Shown here piece by piece: positions 45,214-55,930 of a DNA stretch of 64,000 nt. The stretch lies in NCBI GenBank assembly GCA_025504975.1, contig JANUWI010000002.1:124001-188000 (forward strand). The letters run 5' to 3'. A program made the position numbers and the translations under genes. This stretch comes from Plenodomus lindquistii (Eukaryota > Ascomycota > Dothideomycetes > Pleosporales > Leptosphaeriaceae). Positions within the stretch are counted from its first letter, which is position 1. Each line of letters opens with the position of its first letter. Below the pieces are notes generated by a model. That model was given only the letters and a program-made list of their open reading frames with translations, did not search any database and was not told the DNA's origin.

Positions 45214-46053
45214 ATGAGCCCCATCCCACATTTAGGTTCTGCTCCAGCATCTACAATGGCGAATCCGTGTTCAAAAAGAAGCATTCGCAAGTCCAGGAGA
45301 TTGGAAGTTGCACCGGAAAGTAAAAGTGCGTCGCCTTATCCATCAGCAGTACTCATAATCGATTATTCTCCACCACCAGCTGTGGTAGCAACACCGATAC
45401 CGACACCGACTTCGACACCACCGCTTTCACCAGCCCAATCGCAATTGGCGCTTGAACGGAATATGCCCACTGGAACAAAGATTGGCCTGGCGATGATACC
45501 CGTCGTTGTTTTCATCTGCGCAATATGGATCTTCTTGATGTATTGGTGTAGGAGGCGAAGGATGAAGAGAGCAAACCATCGACAGGCTCCACGACCGCCG
45601 CCAGTTACTTCCAAAGACGACATGGCACCCGTGCGCCCCTCGATCAGCAATACGAAATACAACAATCCAGGGTGCAGCAAAGTGTGTAACATGGTTGCGG
45701 TCAGTGCACCCATACATAAAGGTCTACACCGCGAGATATCAATCAATGGAAGAAACAAGACAGGCAACCAAACCGTGGACATTTGGCCAGAGGAAAAGCG
45801 CCGCATCAAAGCAAAAGTTGTTCGATTCCAGCATCCAGCGTTGCGGAACACAGAAAGAGTCTCTCCTATTGATGACGCAAGTCCATTCTCATTGAAGCGT
45901 GGTACTACCCTGAGTATCAAGAGGACTACACTGGGAGCCGAGATCTCGAGTTTGTGGCTAGCTCCATCACCCCCTCCGACGGTTTGGATCAAGAATCCAG
46001 ATAGGATGTATCAAGCCTCGACACCAGTGCCAGTGCGGGACGACTTCTTCTGA
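45214..46053 (+). CDS. Unrecognised single-pass membrane protein
   Basis: One exon of 279 residues. A Pro/Ser/Thr-rich N-terminal region (VVATPIPTPTSTPPLSP) is followed by one strong transmembrane helix at about 90-111 (IGLAMIPVVVFICAIWIFLMY) and then a basic WCRRRRMKR stop-transfer patch. By the positive-inside rule the N-terminus is outside and the roughly 165-residue tail is cytosolic. No signal peptide is seen at the first Met. The architecture (Ser/Thr stalk, one helix, basic juxtamembrane patch) resembles small fungal wall-sensor-like proteins but without any ligand domain; that comparison is weak. No family is recognised. Confidence 0.65.
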   Translation: MSPIPHLGSAPASTMANPCSKRSIRKSRRLEVAPESKSASPYPSAVLIIDYSPPPAVVATPIPTPTSTPPLSPAQSQLALERNMPTGTKIGLAMIPVVVFICAIWIFLMYWCRRRRMKRANHRQAPRPPPVTSKDDMAPVRPSISNTKYNNPGCSKVCNMVAVSAPIHKGLHREISINGRNKTGNQTVDIWPEEKRRIKAKVVRFQHPALRNTERVSPIDDASPFSLKRGTTLSIKRTTLGAEISSLWLAPSPPPTVWIKNPDRMYQASTPVPVRDDFF

Positions 46054-46518
46054 GCTCCGGAATTCGACAGTGATGGTCCAGTATCTAGAAACGTCCTCAA
46101 ACGGAAGCTTGCGCCACTTTTCACCTTTTCTTACTTGCATAGCGTTGTACGGAGCGTCTCGGTATACCCTTGACTTATTAGCGTTCCGCCCTGGATACAC
46201 GATCATCTTGAGCATTTCTCTGTAGATACGTTAACACTTGTATTCAATATTACGGCCAAATGACACACCCTAAAGCGGGACCCAACCCGCATGACCTTCA
46301 ATCCCCAGTCCCATTGCCTCCCCAGGAGGCAGGAACTTCTGTTGTGCTTGTGACACATGTGCTATTCCCATCTTGTAAACATGCTATCCTCTTGAGAGCT
46401 TCTTCAATGGCGCGGTAGCGAATCTCGCGGGATGTGATTGTAGAGTCATGGTTCGCTGAAGTAAGGAAATCCGGTTGGCTGTCGTGCCTGAGCCTCTGAC
46501 CATCTTTCTAACAGGACT
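46054..46518. other. Convergent intergenic region
   Basis: About 460 bp between the membrane-protein gene and the bud31 stop. Nothing recognised. Confidence 0.5.
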
Positions 46519-47022
46519 TCAGTCACTGGACGAGCATCCTCTGCAGCCGCAGTTGACGCATTGTATGTCTTGATTCTCCTTCATCTGGTCGCGGGGGACT
46601 CGGCAAATACAAGTGGAGCGGAAGTTTGTCTCCTTGGTCTGGATGCAGCGGGTGCAGCAAAGCTATTCTCTGTCAGTATCCTCGTTGGCCAACATGCGCC
46701 GCGCAATTCCACCCACCTTCTCGTAGCCCTGCTTCTTCCACTTGGCGATCAGCATAGCATCTGCGTATCCGTTCTTGAGGAGGTAGTCGTAGAGCTGCTT
46801 GCTGATGGCCTCCTTCTCGTAGTACAGGTCGTAGATGTATCGTGAACGCTGGTGGGTGATTTGGAAGATGGGCCATGTCATCTCGTACTTTTTCTTTCCC
46901 TCGTGCGATGCGTTTTCGGCGTCCTTCATCTTGTTCTGGAACTCAAGCAGGGTGTCTTCGATATCCTCGAAGCCCTCCGGTGGAGCCTTCTTCGAGGCGC
47001 GGGCGGTGCGGACGGGTGGCAT
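46519..47022 (-). CDS. bud31: Pre-mRNA splicing factor Bud31 / Cwf14 (G10 family)
   Basis: Two exons (47022-46717, 46662-46519) with a 54 bp intron give 149 residues, the normal size. The N-terminal half reads PPEGFEDIEDTLLEF, WPIFQITHQRSRYIYDLYY and LIAKWKKQGYEK. The second exon supplies the C-terminal zinc-binding Cys array (LCCTRCIQTKETNF, CICRVP, CVNCGCRGC). Without removing the intron the frame ends early and the Cys array is lost, so the splice is secure. Bud31 is a core component of the activated spliceosome. It shares a 251 bp divergent promoter with the complex I gene. Confidence 0.95.
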
Positions 47023-47273
47023 AGTGGCGATTTGATTGGTTTTACTGGTCGTGAGAGAGTGTTGGAGTTGTTACTTTGTGTTGGCGAAGCGGTGGATGTG
47101 TTGGTGTTGGTAATGAGAGCGCGAAGCAGAAGTTCGTCACTAGTTCGCGATGCGCCTACCCCAAATTCCAGCGCTAAGGCGGGTTGGCCTTGGCGCTAGA
47201 GCACTCCACCCGAGCCGCATCGTCACTTCACGTCCAGGCCCGAGACAACTTCAAGCTCCAGCACACGGCAAAC
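47023..47273. promoter_or_regulatory. Compact divergent promoter of bud31 and nuo14.8
   Basis: Only 251 bp separate the two start codons, so the promoter elements must be shared or overlapping. No specific site is claimed. Confidence 0.6.
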
Positions 47274-47976
47274 ATGGTCATCAACCCCACATATCTCGCC
47301 CAGCGCACGCGCTCGTGTCAGTTATATACCCTCACCACACATTGGGCCCTGCAGCCTACTAACGCGCTCACAGCACTCAGCTGGGCTGATGCGAAGAGGA
47401 GGGTCGTTCACAGCTACCGGGACTGGCTTCGGTCGGTATGTGGCTTCCTCTTTCTGTAGCGAACTCTGCTAGCGAGATCCGCCGGGAGCCTACGAAGCGA
47501 GTGGGCGAAGAGGGGGGACAGACTGAACATACGCAGCACTGGCCGAGGTGGAGGGGAAAGGGGAGAGCCAATGGAGCAAGGACTGAGGCTAACGGCGACA
47601 CAATAGGCTCCCGAAATCCAGACCATGTACTCGTTGAACATGCCTGTTTCCACACTTCGGACAAAGATGCGGCAAGAGTTCGAGCGGCATCGATACGTGA
47701 ATCAATTGAAGACAGTGGACGTCCTACTATTCAACAGCCACCAGGAGTACCAGGTACGCCGCCAGCGCAATCTATCCTACGTCCAATGCTGATTTATTGC
47801 CCAGGAAACACTCAATTTCTGGAAGCAACTGTCGCACGTGCTCAAGTACTTCCGTGCCGAGGAGGAGCCCAAGGCGAGACTGCCAAACAACTTCATGAAA
47901 GGCTTCCTGGAGGTATGTGCCTTTGCTCATGATTTAGAAGAGCATTCACTGACAAGACGTGCAGGGCCGCAATTGA
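47274..47976 (+). CDS. nuo14.8: NADH:ubiquinone oxidoreductase 14.8 kDa subunit (NDUFA6/B14, LYR family)
   Basis: Five exons (47274-47316, 47374-47435, 47607-47753, 47805-47912, 47965-47976) encode 123 residues. Family signatures: MVINPTYLAQ start, WADAKRRVVHSYRDWLR (the LYR-type segment), APEIQTMYSLNMPVS, RTKMRQEFERHR, VDVLLFNSHQEYQET and the terminal GFLEGRN. The first intron has a perfect TACTAAC branch site; the second is 171 bp, long for this window. The last exon holds only GRN and the stop. The protein is a peripheral-arm subunit of respiratory complex I that binds the acyl-carrier protein on the matrix side. Confidence 0.93.
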
Positions 47977-48129
47977 TCAATCTACCTCAGCTGGAGTGCA
48001 ACATGAGAAGACCGCAAGAAGCGTGTATATAGCTCGAGACAATACCATTTCCTTAGTCGTGCGCCAGATTCCAATGCCCCAGTGAACGCCTGCAATGCAC
48101 TACTCTTGACTGATACCTCACAAAGCACC

Positions 48130-48725
48130 CTAAGTCTCCATCTTGTTCACAAAGTCATCACGCGCAATGGTAAACTTCTCCTCGACAACATCGCACATGG
48201 CCATTAAATCGTCCAGACCTTTCTCCAACACAGTGTAGACGCTGACATTATCTGAAGATGTTAGCTGGCAGGCCAGAAACTTTGAGACGATTGAATTTCA
48301 CCATATGTTTGTATGCGCAGGTTCATCTTGGCCTCTGACGGATGAGGAATGGAGTAGCCACAGAACTCGACATCCGGGCTAGACTGAGCGTTAGCTACCG
48401 CATTTCTCAAACACACCCCAACAGAATCTAACGGCAAGCAGTTCCACTGCCTGGGAGACCCTCGTTGCTTGACTCACTTTTTCATGATGATATATCTCAG
48501 CGCATTGCCCAGTGTATGATCTTCACCATCGAACTGAAATGATGCAGCGGACTCTGTGGCTCCAGCCAGCTATACAGCGTGAGAAGTGCGTCCATTTGCG
48601 CTTTGTACGATCGGACTCACGACTCGGATTCTATCACGGTCCACGGATGGGTCGATCTCCTCGTCCGTAGCAGATGTAGGGTCCAGGATGGGGACCTGGG
48701 CCGGTTCTGATGTTGCTCCTGGCAT
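48130..48725 (-). CDS. rpc19: RNA polymerase I and III subunit AC19 (Rpc19)
   Basis: Four exons (48725-48621, 48569-48478, 48378-48302, 48251-48130) encode 131 residues. No single frame shows the whole protein, but splicing gives the family core: ASFQFDGEDHTLGNALRYII, then PDVEFCGYSIPHPSE, NLRIQT and the C-terminal helix LEKGLDDLMAMCDVVEEKF. It is the small alpha-like subunit that pairs with AC40 in assembly of RNA polymerases I and III. All exon phases agree; introns are 51, 99 and 50 bp. The start lies 357 bp from the divergent his3 start. Confidence 0.93.
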
Positions 48726-49082
48726 TTTGACTGATAATCAACCCTTTCCTCGACGACGAAAATGAGTTGTGGCAACAGCACGTTGATTTGGTTGGCGTGA
48801 TGGACTGCTCGATGCGTGACTTTGCGATATCAAAATTTTAGCGGCACAGGGTTTAGTTTCGGCCGCGCGGTGGTTGGCCGGCTGGTTTTCTCAGCCCTAC
48901 AAATCTTGGCACAGTGACGTGGGGCGTGGGGAACTCAAGCCCCTCCCATCGCGCTCCTTTGAACTTTTTGTCTTGACCACTCAATTGCCATTACGCATCA
49001 ATTGGACTTCCACACCGAAACAACAGCTCTCACACATCATCCGACAAACCAACAATCAATCAGAAAAGAGAATACCGCCACA
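48726..49082. promoter_or_regulatory. Divergent promoter of rpc19 and his3
   Basis: A 357 bp gap between the two start codons. I looked for an exact TGACTCA general-control site and did not find one. The his3 leader contains CA-rich sequence just before the ATG. Confidence 0.55.
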
Positions 49083-49787
49083 ATGCCACGAACCTGCACC
49101 CTAAACCGCGACACCAACGAGACCAAAATCCAAGTCTCGCTCAACCTCGACGGCGGCGACCTCCTCGCCTACGAACACTCCGACTTCTGGGCCGCCCTCG
49201 ACAAGCAAAACCTCAACGGGGAAGGCGAGAAGATCGAAAAAGATCATGCAACGCAAAAGTCCAACTCGCAGGAAATCTCCGTCGACACCGGCATCGGCTT
49301 CCTCGACCACATGATCCACGCCCTCGCCAAGCACGCCGGCTGGAGTCTACGAATCCGGTGCAAGGGCGACTTGCACATTGACGACCACCACACGAGCGAG
49401 GATGCGTTTCTCGCGCTGGGCTCTGCGTTCAAAAACGCACTGCAGGGATCGACTGGGCTGGCGAGATTCGGACACGCATACGCGCCATTGGATGAGGCGC
49501 TATCGCGCGCGGTGATTGACTTGTCGAATCGGCCCTACAGCATCATTGAGTTGGGACTGAAGAGGGAGAAGATTGGGGATTTGAGCTGCGAGATGATTCC
49601 GCATTGCTTGCAGAGTTTTGCGCAGGCTAGTGGGACAACGCTGCATGTGGATTGCTTGAGGGGCGATAATGATCACCATAGGGCGGAGAGTGCGTTCAAG
49701 GCGCTTGCTGTGGCGATAAGGCATGCTACTACTGTTGTTAAGCAGTGGGAGGGCGAGGTCAGGAGTACAAAGGGTGTGCTGTATTAG
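49083..49787 (+). CDS. his3: Imidazoleglycerol-phosphate dehydratase (histidine biosynthesis)
   Basis: One exon of 234 residues. The three metal-binding His motifs are intact: DTGIGFLDHMIHALAKH, HIDDHHTSEDAF and DNDHHRAESAFKA, as is HCLQSFAQASG. The enzyme dehydrates imidazole-glycerol phosphate to imidazole-acetol phosphate, the sixth step of histidine synthesis, using two manganese ions. The start at 49083 (MPRTCTLNRDTNETK) is chosen over an upstream in-frame ATG at 49002 because it matches the family's opening and follows an ACA-rich leader. Confidence 0.96.
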   Translation: MPRTCTLNRDTNETKIQVSLNLDGGDLLAYEHSDFWAALDKQNLNGEGEKIEKDHATQKSNSQEISVDTGIGFLDHMIHALAKHAGWSLRIRCKGDLHIDDHHTSEDAFLALGSAFKNALQGSTGLARFGHAYAPLDEALSRAVIDLSNRPYSIIELGLKREKIGDLSCEMIPHCLQSFAQASGTTLHVDCLRGDNDHHRAESAFKALAVAIRHATTVVKQWEGEVRSTKGVLY

Positions 49788-50971
49788 GAAGGTAGTGTGA
49801 GAGAAAATGTACATATGACAATGTTTTTCATTCAATGAGATCGAGCAATCAGATTCAGAAATACGTCCACGAGTTTTCTTTACAAGGCGAGTGCCAACAA
49901 GAGAGAGCAACGTCATTGCTCACTCGGGAGCGTTCTGCTCAAGACAGAGATGTTTCTGTGTATATAGCAGACGGCCGACTGCGCTTTGAGATGAATAATG
50001 ACTGCAAACAGAATGCGCAGCAAGACGATGGTTACATAGTAAGTTTTGGGGAGTAAAGAATAACCGATGTTGTCAGCTAGCAGTCGTCTTACATCACAGA
50101 TGCGGCAAGGATTCGCATCATTAATCTGACATCGATCGTTGTGGCTGCAGACTCTGCTAGAATCACCTCACAACTTCCCACGGCCCGAACACAGCAGTTT
50201 CGTATCTCGATCATTTCGCGCATAAGACAACCACACCTGTGCAGTCAATTGGCAAGCTCTCAAGTTCTCAATATGGTACCCAAGTATTGATGAGCACATG
50301 GGAGTAGCGTTTTAAGGTTGTTCTAGTGTCCCCCTGTAAAACACGATGATAACCAGGATCCGCAAAAAAACGACCACGTTTCAAGTCTGAGCGCGAACGA
50401 AGTGCTGCATCGGTACTTTCATCGTTGCTTCTGCGGCAGGTTGCGGCTCGGCAGCCAGCTCAGCCCCACCATCGCGTCCTTTGAGACGGCGCAACTTGCG
50501 TAAGCCGGACATACTGTGTAGGGCAGAAGCGCAACTTGACTTTCGTCTTTGGAACAACGCCAACAATGAATTGTCTACTGTTTCAAGTTCGTACAATGGA
50601 TATGGTAACGAGGTATCTTTCATACCTACCATATTGCATGTACTCTGCTCGATCTATAGTCTGTTGTACTTCCGCTGGCGGGTTGTAGTTAGCAAAGTAT
50701 CGACGTATTTTAGCAAGGGATTTCCACCTCTTTGCCAATACACTGACAGAGGGCTCAGGTAACAGCTCACTAAGACCGGCATGCCTGGGATTAATCTGGC
50801 CGTATTCGGTATACCACGGGGGCTTGGGAAAGTTGATAATATCCGAAGTCATTCCGCTAAGCATTTCTACATACCCACCAACGCAATACTATAAGGGAAT
50901 GTACCCCAACTGCTGTTACTGCACCTTTCGCACGTCTTGACTTCTAACACGCTCTTTAAAGTCTCTTGACG
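49788..50971. other. Intergenic region
   Basis: About 1.2 kb. Short overlapping frames on both strands at 50381-50864 are not supported by any recognised protein. Confidence 0.5.
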
Positions 50972-52378
50972 ATGCGTGTGGCACTGCTTCTCGCTTCTGC
51001 GCTATGCGCCCCTACAATCCTTGCCTCCCCATCTGATCAATCTTCATGCTCTGCACCTTCTGTCTCTCCATCCGCCGGAGACGTGGAGACCATTGAGCGA
51101 GATGTCGTCATCATAGGTGGTGGTGCAACCGGTACTTACGCCGGTCTGCGCCTTACCGACCAGAACAAGTCCATTGCCATTGTAGAGATATCAGATCGCC
51201 TCGGAGGTCACGTGGAGACGTTCATTGATCCTGTCAGCGGCATGCCAGTCGATTACGGTGTACAAGCGTACATAAACAATGAACAGACCTTGGGATTCTT
51301 CGGCCGCTTCGACGTTCCGCTGGCCAATGTATCCGTCTCGCCTCTCCCATCGAAGATTGTAGATTTCAAGACCGGCGTCCTACTACCTAATGCAACGGCC
51401 GTCAACCCTACGGATCTCATCGGCCCACTGGCAAACTACCTGTTCACCACCATCAACTTCAACGGCATATCGGAAGGAGCCTATGATCTACCCACACCCG
51501 TACCTGAGGACCTCCTCATGCCCTTCGGTGCCTTCGTGTCCAAGTACAATCTCACCGACGTTCTCCAAGTTGTGTGGATCTTTGCCCACGGCGTTGCAGA
51601 CTTGCTCGACACCCCTACACTCTACGTTCTCCAGAACTTTGGTTCGCCGCATCTCCTCGGCTTGAGTGCAGGCTATCTTATGCCTGCGAGCGGCGGAATC
51701 CAACAAGTCTACGACAAGGCAGCGGCGTACCTCGGCAATAGCGTGCTTTTCGAAAGCAAGGTTGAGCAGACCACTCGCGGTAACAATAGCGTCAGTGTCG
51801 TTGTTCAAACGCCCAACGGTCGCAAGCACATCAAAGCGAAAAAACTCCTTGTTACCATCCCACCTACCATAGACAACTTGGCCGGTTTTGACATCACCCC
51901 GGCCGAGACAGCGCTTTTCACCCAGTGGAAACGCGTGCCGTACTTTGTCGGCGTGATCCGAAACACCGGCCTTCCAGACCTAACCAGCTTCTACAACGTA
52001 GACCTATCCCAAGCCACCGGCTTTCCAGAAGGCAAATTCGTCTGGCGCATCGAGACAGTCGGTGTCCCAGGGTACCTGACCGTCAAGGTGGTCGGCGAGC
52101 CCGACTCAGACGCCGCACAACAGCTAGTCAAGGACGCAGTGTCGCGCATCGGCAAGAACTATGGCGTCACGACTTCCACGACTGAGTTTGCGGCGTGGGG
52201 CGAGCACAAGAATCTGCAGCTCAATGTTGACCCTGCTGCTATTGCTGCGGGCTTTTATGCGGATTTGTATGCTCTGCAAGGTCAGGGTAGTACGTTTTGG
52301 ACTGGTAATGCTTGGGCTTCTGATTACTCGCCTTTGTTGTGGGCTTTTACTGAGAAGAGGGTTTTGCCGCTGCTTTAA
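50972..52378 (+). CDS. Secreted FAD-dependent oxidoreductase, flavin amine-oxidase-like
   Basis: One exon of 468 residues. A signal peptide (MRVALLLASALCAPTILA) is followed by the dinucleotide-binding motif DVVIIGGGATGTYAGLRL near residue 45 and the acidic ribose-contact strand SIAIVEISDRLGGHV, typical of NAD(P)-binding Rossmann flavoenzymes of the amine-oxidase type. The middle has NLAGFDI and later FYADLYALQGQGSTFWTGNAW, matching the C-terminal FAD contact of this fungal family. N-glycosylation sequons occur (NVSVS, NATAV, NLTDV). The family includes secreted oxidases and enzymes of secondary metabolism such as cyclopiazonate dehydrogenase relatives; the substrate is unknown and no cluster partner lies next to it. 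The ATG at 50972 supplies the signal peptide. Confidence 0.88.
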   Translation: MRVALLLASALCAPTILASPSDQSSCSAPSVSPSAGDVETIERDVVIIGGGATGTYAGLRLTDQNKSIAIVEISDRLGGHVETFIDPVSGMPVDYGVQAYINNEQTLGFFGRFDVPLANVSVSPLPSKIVDFKTGVLLPNATAVNPTDLIGPLANYLFTTINFNGISEGAYDLPTPVPEDLLMPFGAFVSKYNLTDVLQVVWIFAHGVADLLDTPTLYVLQNFGSPHLLGLSAGYLMPASGGIQQVYDKAAAYLGNSVLFESKVEQTTRGNNSVSVVVQTPNGRKHIKAKKLLVTIPPTIDNLAGFDITPAETALFTQWKRVPYFVGVIRNTGLPDLTSFYNVDLSQATGFPEGKFVWRIETVGVPGYLTVKVVGEPDSDAAQQLVKDAVSRIGKNYGVTTSTTEFAAWGEHKNLQLNVDPAAIAAGFYADLYALQGQGSTFWTGNAWASDYSPLLWAFTEKRVLPLL

Positions 52379-54017
52379 GGGGGGGGACGAGTGGTTTATA
52401 ATTTTGGTGGGTTAGATGTAGAGTATGCTTTCACTTCGTAAAGTAGATTCAGGTTTATGTAATGCCTATAGATCCCCCCTACGGCTTCTCATCAGTACAA
52501 ATGTTAAAGCGAAACTTCTTGCTTGGGGATCTTTCCGTGGCGACATTGCAATGCGTTTCCGTCCATTATCATGACGATGCATGCCGATTCTCTATGCCTC
52601 GCAGGAGCCCTAAAGTGCCGTACTTAATTATCAGTCATTCCTCCTTGTTGTAGTCGTCAAAATCTGAGCACCGTTCCAACATTTCTATTAACTAAAGACA
52701 ATTATCTGCCAAAGCAAGTGTTCGCTTTCCTATATCAGCCGCCTTACTCTCTGCAGCCCCGAATCGTTCATTCATTGTTCATTCATCCAATCCCATTTAC
52801 TAAGGAGCTTAATGATAGTCTTCATATCGCCATTACAATTGCAATGCGAATCACCTAGAGCATCGGGGCTTTCAATGCGCTATCAAAGATGTAGGTAACT
52901 ATGTTTCGCTACCTAGGATTAGTCCCCCGCATGTTACTCATGGCGGAGTAGTCTGTAGCCTGCTTTGAAGATTCTAAGGTTGACAAATATTGTTGATCGT
53001 AAGTAAAATGGCTTAGAACAGTATGTACTGTAGGAGCTCATCATATCACACAAGGAATACTAATCCTTGTGCCAATGAGCTTATAAGCTGAAACGTGCTT
53101 TGTATCATTGTACTACCATCTACGGATCATGACTATCCGTCTTCGATGTATCATTGGGCCCAGCATCCGAGCTATCGTTCATCATCAAACTCTTCGAACT
53201 TCATGGGGATAATTCCTCTGATACATGTCATCATCTTCGAAAATCCAGGTTTGTTTGATGAACACGCGAACGTAGGTTCGGAGCAAGAACAATCTCGTAA
53301 TGAACAGGAAGCACACTCATATGATTACGTGAGTATACCAAAACAGTGAGACGGGATTGTAGGGTTGGACTTGGCTCCAGGCGGAAGTTCCATGGCGGGT
53401 TCAGAATTCAGAACCTGATGTCGCGTCGGTAGAGCGGAGATGTTGCTTCAGAAACATGACTAGAAGTTAAGTCGCGAGCCTGTTTGCATCAAGGGCGACT
53501 TGTGCGTGCTTGTATGCCGGCATATTTAAGTGTTCGTGTCGATCAGTACGTTCGACCAGGAGGACTCAGCCATTAGGGCTGGGCTTCTTGGAAGGCTGTA
53601 CACGGAAGTTCAAAGTAAGGTGATCTATTTGCTGATTAGATTGGGAGCCTGAGAGACACGTATGTTCTGTCCCTCAAGGTTCAAAATTACAAAGCACGCA
53701 GCGCGCTTCGAAAAGTGTGCATCGGGGGAGGCAATTTTGTCGCACAATCAAGAAGCGGAGACAATACCGTGGGGGAGGGGGGACACACGACCAGATAAAA
53801 GCTTCTGCACGGCGCATACGAGGTTCGGACACTCAAAAGATAGCATGTGTCAATGTGTGGGGGCGGTGATATGGCTCAAGCAGTTTGGTAGCCGAGTCGA
53901 TGTATGCCAATCATAACTGCAAGGCAACATGGTTGCCTCACGCGAAAGTAGAACCGATGATAGCTGCTAAGACGTAGAATCATGATGATCTGGCCCGGCA
54001 AGCACATTCAGTCTGCT
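52379..54017. other. Gene-poor intergenic region
   Basis: About 1.6 kb. Short frames at 53095-53349 and 53662-53916 show no recognised protein. AT content is higher than in flanking genes. Confidence 0.5.
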
Positions 54018-55930
54018 TTATCGGGACAGCAAAGCCTCTATCAACATGCCTTTCCTTTCGTTCAGCACTCGCTGTGAGACTCTGCTCAGCTGTCTTCGCA
54101 ATGATGCTACTGAGTCTACCTGTATGGCTAGCATCTAAATTCTTAGACCTTCTGTAGAATCTTTAGAATTACGACTTTCGGCAGCGGCTTCTGCCAGTGC
54201 TGCATAGTTTGGAGATGGTTCGAAGGAGATGTTCATCTCGTCATCAGTCGCTCCCTCGTTCAATCCATTAGGATATACCAAAGCCGTGGAATGCTTTGGA
54301 GCTTTGAAGCCTGTTGATTGAGTCAATGGACGTGTAGCAGGTTTTCAATAAGAAACTCACCACCATTGTTGAGTACAACTGTGAGGATTGGTACTTTGTA
54401 CTTTGACGAAACCCACAGCGCGCTCGAAGGTGCGGCACACATGAAGCTTCCATCGCCTACAACCTGGCAAATAAGCGTCGGTTCGTGCTCATCCTTCCTG
54501 ATGACAGCGGCGTCGTCCATAGCCATCTTGACACCAAGTACTGCGCCATCACTCCAGCCGATACCTGTTGCGCCGCAATCGATCCAATTGTCAGGTCTAT
54601 CAGCGCCAGGCTGATCGGGTAGAAGTTGCGCGCATGTGACCGCCTCAACCAGAAACACCGTTGTGTCCGGAAGACAATGCTTAAGAAGACGGCCAATGTT
54701 GCTCGTGTCAAGAGGTTATTCGTCACCCAGACAGACCCGTGTCGCGATTTCAGCGAGTCTCGATCATCTACCAGTGCCTTTTTGCGTGCCCGGAACAAGG
54801 GTTGTTGTAGCATCTCGCTCAGCGTAGATGTCGTGATGTGGGACAGAATTTGCCTCAATGAAGTATAACATTCAGCTCTCCACCGTCTATGGGCCGGGAA
54901 GAAAGACACTGGCGTCCTTTCGTTCAGATGATTGATGTCAATCTGATATATGCTGTGCCGTTTGGTGGCGGATTCTTAGACCGCATCCAGGGGACATTGC
55001 AGTCGAGGAGTAAGATCATGTCAGCATCGCGTGTGCATTCATTGGTATCTAGACGGAAACCTTGAGATGCCGGATGTGAGAAAGGAAAACACAGGTCGCT
55101 ACCCCCAGTGTCATGTACTTGTAAGCCGGGGATGAGATCCGCGAGAGCGACAATCTGTTCGAGGCAACGTCGATCCCTTCCTGAGTATCCCGTCATGATT
55201 AGTGGCCGCATACTCGCCACTAAAGCCTGTGCTATCTATAGAGCATTCATCACACATAACTAAGGATATTTCAGGCTGTAGAGAGGTAAAACTTGCCTCT
55301 TCGACGGTATGAGTTGGCAAAGCACCAAGACCGACGGCCTTCCATTGTCCCTGGTCTAATCCATATAGCTTCTTGATTTCTTCTGCAAGTGTTTCTCGTG
55401 CGCTTGCGACGTATACTGGTCCTCCTTTTAGTCCGCTGTTCGCAAATTGCAGGGCTCGTACAACAGTCTGCTTGATGTTAAGGCCTGTTTGAATCTCGCC
55501 ATTATATCTGCAGTATTGGCAAACGATAGCCTTTCGGTCGGGGTCTCCTGCTATTCGTGCATATACTATGTCCGTGATCCCGTCATCTCTCCAGCTTTAG
55601 TATACAGACGCACGCTAGTCAAGATGAATACAGGCACGCGTGCAACGCTTGCGTTATGCAAGATCTAGCTAAGCGCTTGTGTGCCTGCGTTAATATAAAC
55701 TAACACAGCTTGCAGCTAGCCTAAGATCCTCGCGTAGCCGTCTGCTATAGAGATGGCTGTGATTTCTGATGGACAGGTTATAAAGCGGGGCTAATTATCT
55801 AGTTGCTCTCTTCTAACTTTGACAATGTGATTATAACCTACGTTAATAAAGTAGGCGGTGATTCTAGCCTAGAGCAATTGTTAGTAGCTATGACATTGCG
55901 AGTGTCGGGTATGCCAGTATGGCGGCAACG
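54018..55930 (-). pseudogene. Broken ThDP-dependent decarboxylase / acetolactate-synthase-like gene
   Basis: Read on the minus strand from about 55930, pieces of a ThDP enzyme appear in order: ITAYFINVG, PRFITCPSEITAISIADGYAR, AGTQALS, HNASVARVPVF, AGEMTGSR, QTGLNIKQTVVRALQFANSG and GGPVYVASARETL. They continue with RPLIMTGYSGRD, DTGGSDLCFP, LLLDCNVPW, FFPAHRRWRAECY, VEAVTCAQLLPDQPG and the ThDP motif GDGSF with a downstream LNNGG. The C-terminal exons end with RRQLSRVSQRVLNE and a stop at 54018. Lesions are concentrated at the 5' end: in-frame TAGs near AAT-TAG-CCC, GGC-TAG, AGC-TAG and ACA-TAG, and a frameshift near 55550. Two more frame changes lie near 54940 and 54730. One GC-AG intron (55227-55296) and two GT-AG introns near the 3' end still look normal. 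The 5' part is visibly richer in TA steps, consistent with RIP or directional decay. Confidence 0.8.

Noticed and set aside
46663..47022. Bud31 as a 119-residue unspliced protein
   Set aside because: It would lose the C-terminal zinc-binding Cys array, which is present after a normal 54 bp intron.
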